Positions 41,801 through 44,918 of a DNA stretch of 44,918 bases are shown here, piece by piece (the first letter of the stretch is position 1; the number at the start of each line of letters is the position of its first letter). A program made the translations under genes and the position numbers. The stretch comes from an uncultured Eubacterium sp. (GTDB lineage Bacteria; Bacillota; Clostridia; Lachnospirales; Lachnospiraceae). Where the stretch lies: NCBI GenBank assembly GCA_934322085.1, contig CAKRGF010000022.1:1-44918 (forward strand), read 5' to 3'. The notes under the pieces were generated by a model. It was not told the origin of the DNA, searched no databases, and saw only the letters and a list, made by a program, of their open reading frames with translations.

Positions 41801-43744
41801 CGAACTCATATTGTATTCTATTTTTTCTCCTACAAAAAGCAAACCACGGGCATTGGAATCCTCAAGAGCAATTCCCGTTACCGTTTGATTAGTATCTTTC
41901 GGATAAAATGCTATCTGCCCACTATTGTCCACTGCCTGAATTTTATCTTTGAGTCCTATTGATGCATCCGGTCCATTCAGCTTATTATTAATTTCAGTCA
42001 GCAATTCATTCAGGGAATGATACGTTTTTTCCGTCAGCGATATCGCATAGGTTCCCTCATTTATTACAAAACTATCCCCTGACGGAACTTTTTCAGTCAG
42101 GCGGATTTTAATCTCATTCGTTTGATTATCCAATGTTAATGGAAAATCTGTCTGGGAAAATGATTTTCCACCTACAAGTGACGCCTTTTGATATTCAAAT
42201 TTACCGACTGTTGGTGTTGGATCTTTTCCTTCGTCCGTATATCTGCGTTCCACAAAAAGAGTCTGATATGCACTGCTGCCTGCCACATCAAATTCAACTT
42301 TACTCTCTGTTCCATCTGTTTTAGATGTAAGCATAAGTCCATAAAAAGAATAGCGGTTTCCATTGGTGGTATAATTTCCAACTTCAGGTCCATACGATGC
42401 CACTGTCACACCGATTCCCGCTGCATCCAATTTGTTTTGTAATTGTAACACCATTTCGCCTATCGTGTATTTTCCGGAATCCAGCACAATTTCCTGATAC
42501 GCATCGGAATCTTTTCCATCCACTCGTATTTTTAATGTGTTATTCGTATCATCAATCACAAAATGATTACATTCCGTATCAGAGGAACGATTAACAAGAA
42601 CAGCACCTCCTTTAAAAGTACCACTTGTTTTTTTGACACTTCCATATTTCGTATTATCGTAAAATACCGAAGTACGAATCTCTTCCCCCTGTGACTCATC
42701 GTCAATTTTAAACATATTTCCCTTTAAACCAGTGATAATTCCATCATCACTTCCAACCTGAATGGAGTATTCACCATTCTCACTTGCCGTCATCCCTGTC
42801 CCGGCAAGCTCCTTATTTAAGATATCAATCATAGCACTGCGGGAATAACGGTCTGGCGGAATTGTAATATCCACTTTCTTCGTTGTGCCATCAAAATTTT
42901 CTATCGTAAATTTTAATTCATTATTGTTATTATCAACGAGCAGTGGATAACCTGGGTTAAAAACTGTTGTACCAATTAATGCGCTAATTCTTGAACCATG
43001 AAATTCATCGAAAAACAGATAGGAAAGTCCCCCACTTAATTTTGTTATTTCAACACCATCCTGAATTACCATATTGCAGGTGCCATCGCCCGTATACTCA
43101 AGACACAGACCATCTGCACCGTTGAGTCCTGTTATTACATCATCCATTTCATCGATTAATTCCTGCGTGGTATACTCTCCTGCCGGAATTGCAAAAGTAA
43201 TTGTTTTCTCAGGCTCCGTGTCAGAAACTTTGTATTGTATTGTTAAAGACTGATTGGAAGAATCAATCGTATGTATCTGATCCTGGCACCAAACACGGTT
43301 TCCTTCCACTTTATAATAAGTATCTGCATAATGCTCAAACACGTTCTTCTTATTAAATTCTGTCTGATCGTTCATCCGGTCAATTTCACTTTGCAGCTGA
43401 TCAAATTCCATCTGCATCGCAGCCCGGTCTTCCTCATTATAAACATCATTTAAGGACTGAATGGTCAATTCCCGCATTCGCTGCAAAATATCTTCCATCT
43501 GCCCCATAGTTCCATCTCCGGTCTGAACAAATCCAATGCCATCTTCTGCATTTTTTGAAGCACGCAAAAGACCTCGAATCTGTGAACGTTTTTTTTCGGA
43601 AATTGCAAGTGCCGCCGCATCATCCGCTGCCCGGTTCACCCGATATCCGGAACTAAGACGCTCCGTCGCTTTTTTTAATTTTGAATTGGTAATTCCAAGC
43701 TGCATCATCGTATTTACTGCAGCCATATTATGCTGAATAATCAT
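38849..43744 (-). CDS. Giant flagellin with eleven repeated central modules
   Basis: A filament protein of 1631 residues; common flagellins have roughly 270-550. The N-terminal D0/D1 (~1-140) is canonical (MIIQHNMAAVNTM, KATERLSSGYRVNRAADDAAALAIS, LQRMRELTIQSLND). The C terminus (~1500-1631) has LLLQIGANAGQ and ESRDRDADMADEMVEYSKMQILQQ. Between them are eleven degenerate modules: N-(E/Q)-(L/M)-x-(I/V)-x-V...(I/L)-x-x-G-x-Y(T)-x-x-(E/Q)L-x-x-x-(I/L)-N-x-K-L. Cores start near residues 164, 274, 402, 543, 673, 785, 888, 993, 1159, 1283 and 1411. They resemble the flagellin hook 'IN' motif. Nine cysteines occur in this part. The start is two bases after the deacetylase-remnant stop, with only a distant GGGAG. 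Confidence 0.93.
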   Translation of the reverse strand: MIIQHNMAAVNTMMQLGITNSKLKKATERLSSGYRVNRAADDAAALAISEKKRSQIRGLLRASKNAEDGIGFVQTGDGTMGQMEDILQRMRELTIQSLNDVYNEEDRAAMQMEFDQLQSEIDRMNDQTEFNKKNVFEHYADTYYKVEGNRVWCQDQIHTIDSSNQSLTIQYKVSDTEPEKTITFAIPAGEYTTQELIDEMDDVITGLNGADGLCLEYTGDGTCNMVIQDGVEITKLSGGLSYLFFDEFHGSRISALIGTTVFNPGYPLLVDNNNNELKFTIENFDGTTKKVDITIPPDRYSRSAMIDILNKELAGTGMTASENGEYSIQVGSDDGIITGLKGNMFKIDDESQGEEIRTSVFYDNTKYGSVKKTSGTFKGGAVLVNRSSDTECNHFVIDDTNNTLKIRVDGKDSDAYQEIVLDSGKYTIGEMVLQLQNKLDAAGIGVTVASYGPEVGNYTTNGNRYSFYGLMLTSKTDGTESKVEFDVAGSSAYQTLFVERRYTDEGKDPTPTVGKFEYQKASLVGGKSFSQTDFPLTLDNQTNEIKIRLTEKVPSGDSFVINEGTYAISLTEKTYHSLNELLTEINNKLNGPDASIGLKDKIQAVDNSGQIAFYPKDTNQTVTGIALEDSNARGLLFVGEKIEYNMSSVSSSGSSPSITLDTMQEPIQIDGSNNQMNVSVGGETRTVTIPAGSYTKDQLAEEITNQLKGKTTTTTNSFSGYGQGKTDDKNATYSETGKENRTKIDCKATGSGNTGQGGTAIINGKPASYTVPVALEAKTTITSANNQMTIEVNGNSYTIALDEGTYTPDELARALENKLMDVTRESDRVKVTTDSGKLVFSTVQMGSNVQMAFSADNSTFLDSISVTKTPASITTQPLLDRISIDGTNSSFTLMVDGKTTTISLDAGNYIRSDFIKQLNNKLKQNGIGVTASLNGSGLCLTTNEKGNGASIRYSTTQGGDSVSAMFGQLVKKEPAVASLKTPLKQPITITDTSNEFRVRLTKNGVPNDLCAVIPTGEYTKAQLVDKLNELYQGEVTVSLNSSGSLTFTSKDVGKEVSLRVGNSISSSAAKAMFGETTVKTPDVKASFDSQGRLVLTGEGGNGNYTLSVKPVKDSPFCKPKETIKKINPTLKEGKVTTVYHQIKTNADLPSTIKIQDYNKNLYFEFQTPSGVKTVDFSLDERDYTQAELQNVLQEKLNAALGNGECSVSISGNRLTFKAAHYGADYKMENFSGGFYEYVMRGTAVRGSSQAPVKTDGKQTVTEAYIIGRKDVRNTTSKIQKDINDELRLDVTINNQVHTLSVTLDAGEYTAAQLIEQIQGKLDEAVKNEGLPEHLVLVDVGKFDTNVIGANDKNSLDLYINQDINLEPGSYRIDGLAGNALFEIFYKTEGKLEPAYLAGSKDISDGVTIEPQENEFSIDVDGVTYQYTIDAGEYTRDGLIQKLNELFAAPDKNGNTAPITAKQSGDSLMFSYNKLGIHTINNFQGSAKAALFYEMGGRSDYSSELLLQIGANAGQMTDLERFSMSTINMGINSITITKHKYANKALDRLDGALAYLNSARSLYGAGQNRLEYTIKGNNNTAENLQASESRDRDADMADEMVEYSKMQILQQTGMAVLAQSKQQVQSVLQLLQ
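39259..43294 (-). repeat. Coding repeat region of the giant flagellin
   Basis: Encodes residues ~150-1495, the eleven diverged modules spaced roughly 90-165 residues apart. Sequence identity between modules is low except at the Gly-x-Tyr-Thr turn and the following helix, so the repeats are ancient rather than recent DNA duplications. Confidence 0.85.
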
Positions 43745-43746
43745 CT

Positions 43747-44468
43747 TTACACCATTTCTCCCTTCGGATAAACATCATTACAATCCCAGCGTGGAAGTGC
43801 AAACCGATTATCAACTCCTAATTGAGCTTGTCTTGCTTCCACCGAAACACCAAGTCCACACCCTTTTTGTTTCACGTAAGAAATCACTTCTTCGCTGTAA
43901 TTTCCATACGGATAATTCATAACAAAACAATTCCTGTCAATAAGTTCATCCATCGCTTCTAGTGCCATATCTATATCTTTTTGCATCTGCTCTTTCGGAA
44001 GTTTGGCAAGCCAGTCAGAGCATTTTGCAGCAAACGTTTCACAAAAATAACTTCTGCCAAATCCCAGCGGTTGGCAGCCGCAAGATTTTGGTATAATTCT
44101 TCATTTGAAGAAAGATTTACCCCCTGTCTTCGATAAACATCCATCTCCTCAAAGCAATCAGCTACCAGCTGTTTCATTGCAAAACTTCCCTGCACACCAG
44201 CTTCTTTCAAAATTGGATAGACAACCTCGTAATGATCAATATATCCATCATCAAATGTCAAAATAAATCCATTCTCCGGAATCTGTGAAAAGTCATTTTT
44301 TTGATATGCCGCAAGAATCTGCTCCATCCGCACTGGTGTATAATGCTCCATGAGATAAGCAAGTTGTTTTTTAAACAGTTCTTTATCCAGCCCCTTAATG
44401 GTTGGATACTCGGTGTTTTTTAAATCACGCACATAATGATACATAATAATATGCACTGTTTTTTTCAA
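43747..44468 (-). pseudogene. Polysaccharide deacetylase (NodB-type) remnant, frameshifted with internal deletion
   Basis: Frame one (44468 to 43971) has MYHYVRD, FILTFDDGYIDHYEVVYPILKEAGVQGSF and NRWDLAEVIFVKRLLQNAL, then diverges. Frame two resumes as CSDWLAKLPKEQMQKDIDMALEAMDELIDRNCFVMNYPYGNYSEEVISYVKQKGC and runs to the stop at 43747. The junction lies around 43990-44020. The region that should carry the metal-binding H-x3-H ('GSHGxxH') motif is missing, about 60-70 residues by family expectation. With TFDDGY intact but the histidines lost, deacetylase activity is unlikely. The second frame could be re-initiated at the ATG at 43986, which overlaps the first frame's stop region. It is immediately upstream of the flagellin gene. 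Confidence 0.8.
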
Positions 44469-44645
44469 AGCAATCTCCTCCTATCCCAGCATATCGTTAT
44501 TATCCATTTGTTCCCATAAAATTTTATCAAAATAACACCATAAACGCAAGTGCATAAGTCCTTGAGTTTCCGCAGTTTTATACACAAGTGCGTCATTTTC
44601 CATATGCAGTTATAAACAACTTTCAAAAAAAACACCAAAATATAA

Positions 44646-44720
44646 GGAATCTTCTTCCTTTTTGATGTAAAATTAATTCACCACAAAAAAATCGTACTAA
44701 ACAAAAAAGATGAGGATTCC
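44646..44720. repeat. Inverted repeat ahead of the transposase frame
   Basis: GGAATCTTCTTCCTTTTT (44646-44663) is complementary at most positions to AAAAAAGATGAGGATTCC (44703-44720). It lies 33 bases before the transposase-like frame and may include the insertion-sequence end. The rest of 44469-44752 shows only a weak candidate promoter (TTGCGT, 17, TAAAAT on the minus strand, about 70 bases before the deacetylase start). Confidence 0.45.
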
Positions 44721-44752
44721 CTGTAGTTTATTTTACAACAAATACTTATACA

Positions 44753-44918
44753 TTGAAACGGGAAATTTTAAATTTTACAAATAAAATTTCCAAACAGCTT
44801 TCGAAACCGGAACGCAAATTCACTGCTGATATGACTTACGCTATGCTTGCTGCCGGAAGCTGTCTTCTGACTGATGTTGTGGATCAGCTTCATGAAGATT
44901 CCAAAAAGATAAATATTG
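44753..44918 (+). CDS. N-terminal part of a probable transposase (cut by window end)
   Basis: The open frame reads LKREILNFTNKISKQLSKPERKFTADMTYAMLAAGSCLLTDVVDQLHEDSKKINI and continues off the end. The wording 'SKPERKFTADMTYAMLA...CLLTDVVDQLHE' resembles N termini of DDE transposases that I associate with Clostridia insertion sequences, but I cannot name the family. The start codon is uncertain: TTG at 44753 is the first plausible one, and the frame is open back to a stop near 44713. An upstream inverted repeat supports an insertion-sequence end. Confidence 0.5.
   Translation, partial: MKREILNFTNKISKQLSKPERKFTADMTYAMLAAGSCLLTDVVDQLHEDSKKINI

Noticed and set aside
38849..43744. Possible CRISPR-like or recent tandem DNA repeats in the long flagellin gene.
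   Set aside because: The periodicity is at the protein level only; DNA identity between modules is low and spacing is irregular.
44500..44600. Search for a flagellar sigma-28 promoter upstream of the deacetylase/flagellin unit.
   Set aside because: A partial ACGATAT match exists but there is no TAAA box at the right distance; a sigma-A-like TTGCGT-17-TAAAAT is a better though weak candidate.

Overview
The window looks like chromosome from a motile, anaerobic member of the Clostridia, most likely Lachnospiraceae (Roseburia/Agathobacter-like). Evidence for this: an AT-rich genome with strong AGGAGG ribosome sites; a single-chain pyruvate:ferredoxin oxidoreductase; a long single-chain PurL; heterodimeric ABC exporters; a lipoprotein-type amino-acid ABC system; a flagellin; and secreted proteins with Pro/Thr linkers and bacterial Ig-like domains. 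All functions are assigned by reading motifs in the translated sequence; no database search was possible.

Layout. 1-8.1 kb (minus strand): lysS and greA from one strong promoter, a secreted double beta-helix protein, and the large nifJ (PFOR) gene. 8.1-8.6 kb: intergenic region with a ~196-nt palindromic element and a second imperfect inverted repeat. 8.6-10.5 kb (plus): a YtrA-type GntR regulator with its ABC ATPase and permease in overlapping frames. 10.6-12.2 kb: a secreted SGNH hydrolase. 12.3-15.1 kb (minus): release factor 3, tRNA-Gln(CUG), a short FtsL/DivIC-like membrane protein preceded by a 47-residue ribbon-helix-helix protein, and tRNA-Gly(GCC) followed by three tandem hairpins. 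15.1-18.1 kb: a GH127-type arabinofuranosidase divergent from an AraC regulator. 18.1-24.0 kb (minus): maf, purL, a PrsA-like foldase and tRNA-Leu(CAG). 24.0-24.6 kb: intergenic region with two more copies of the palindromic element, oppositely oriented. 24.6-31.5 kb: a small membrane protein, an Ig-like secreted protein, a MarR-controlled heterodimeric ABC exporter, and a SpoIID-like/peptidoglycan-binding protein. 31.5-36.3 kb (plus): a MerR regulator fused to a methyltransferase, then the complete dTDP-L-rhamnose operon (rfbA-B-D-C). 36.3-38.7 kb (minus): a polar amino-acid ABC transporter. 38.8-44.5 kb (minus): a 1631-residue giant flagellin preceded by a damaged polysaccharide deacetylase gene. 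The window ends inside a probable transposase.

Most interesting signals. (1) Three dispersed palindromic elements share an 81-83-nt structured core with base-pair covariation and an asymmetric conserved bulge. Each is enclosed by long outer arms that are unrelated between copies yet (near-)perfectly self-complementary. (2) The giant flagellin has eleven degenerate repeats and nine cysteines in its central region. (3) The amino-acid-binding lipoprotein appears circularly permuted. (4) A MerR-type promoter (perfect TGACGT-T-ACGTCA dyad between the -35 and -10) precedes the rhamnose operon, directly downstream of the MerR-methyltransferase gene; this suggests a local regulatory link between the two.
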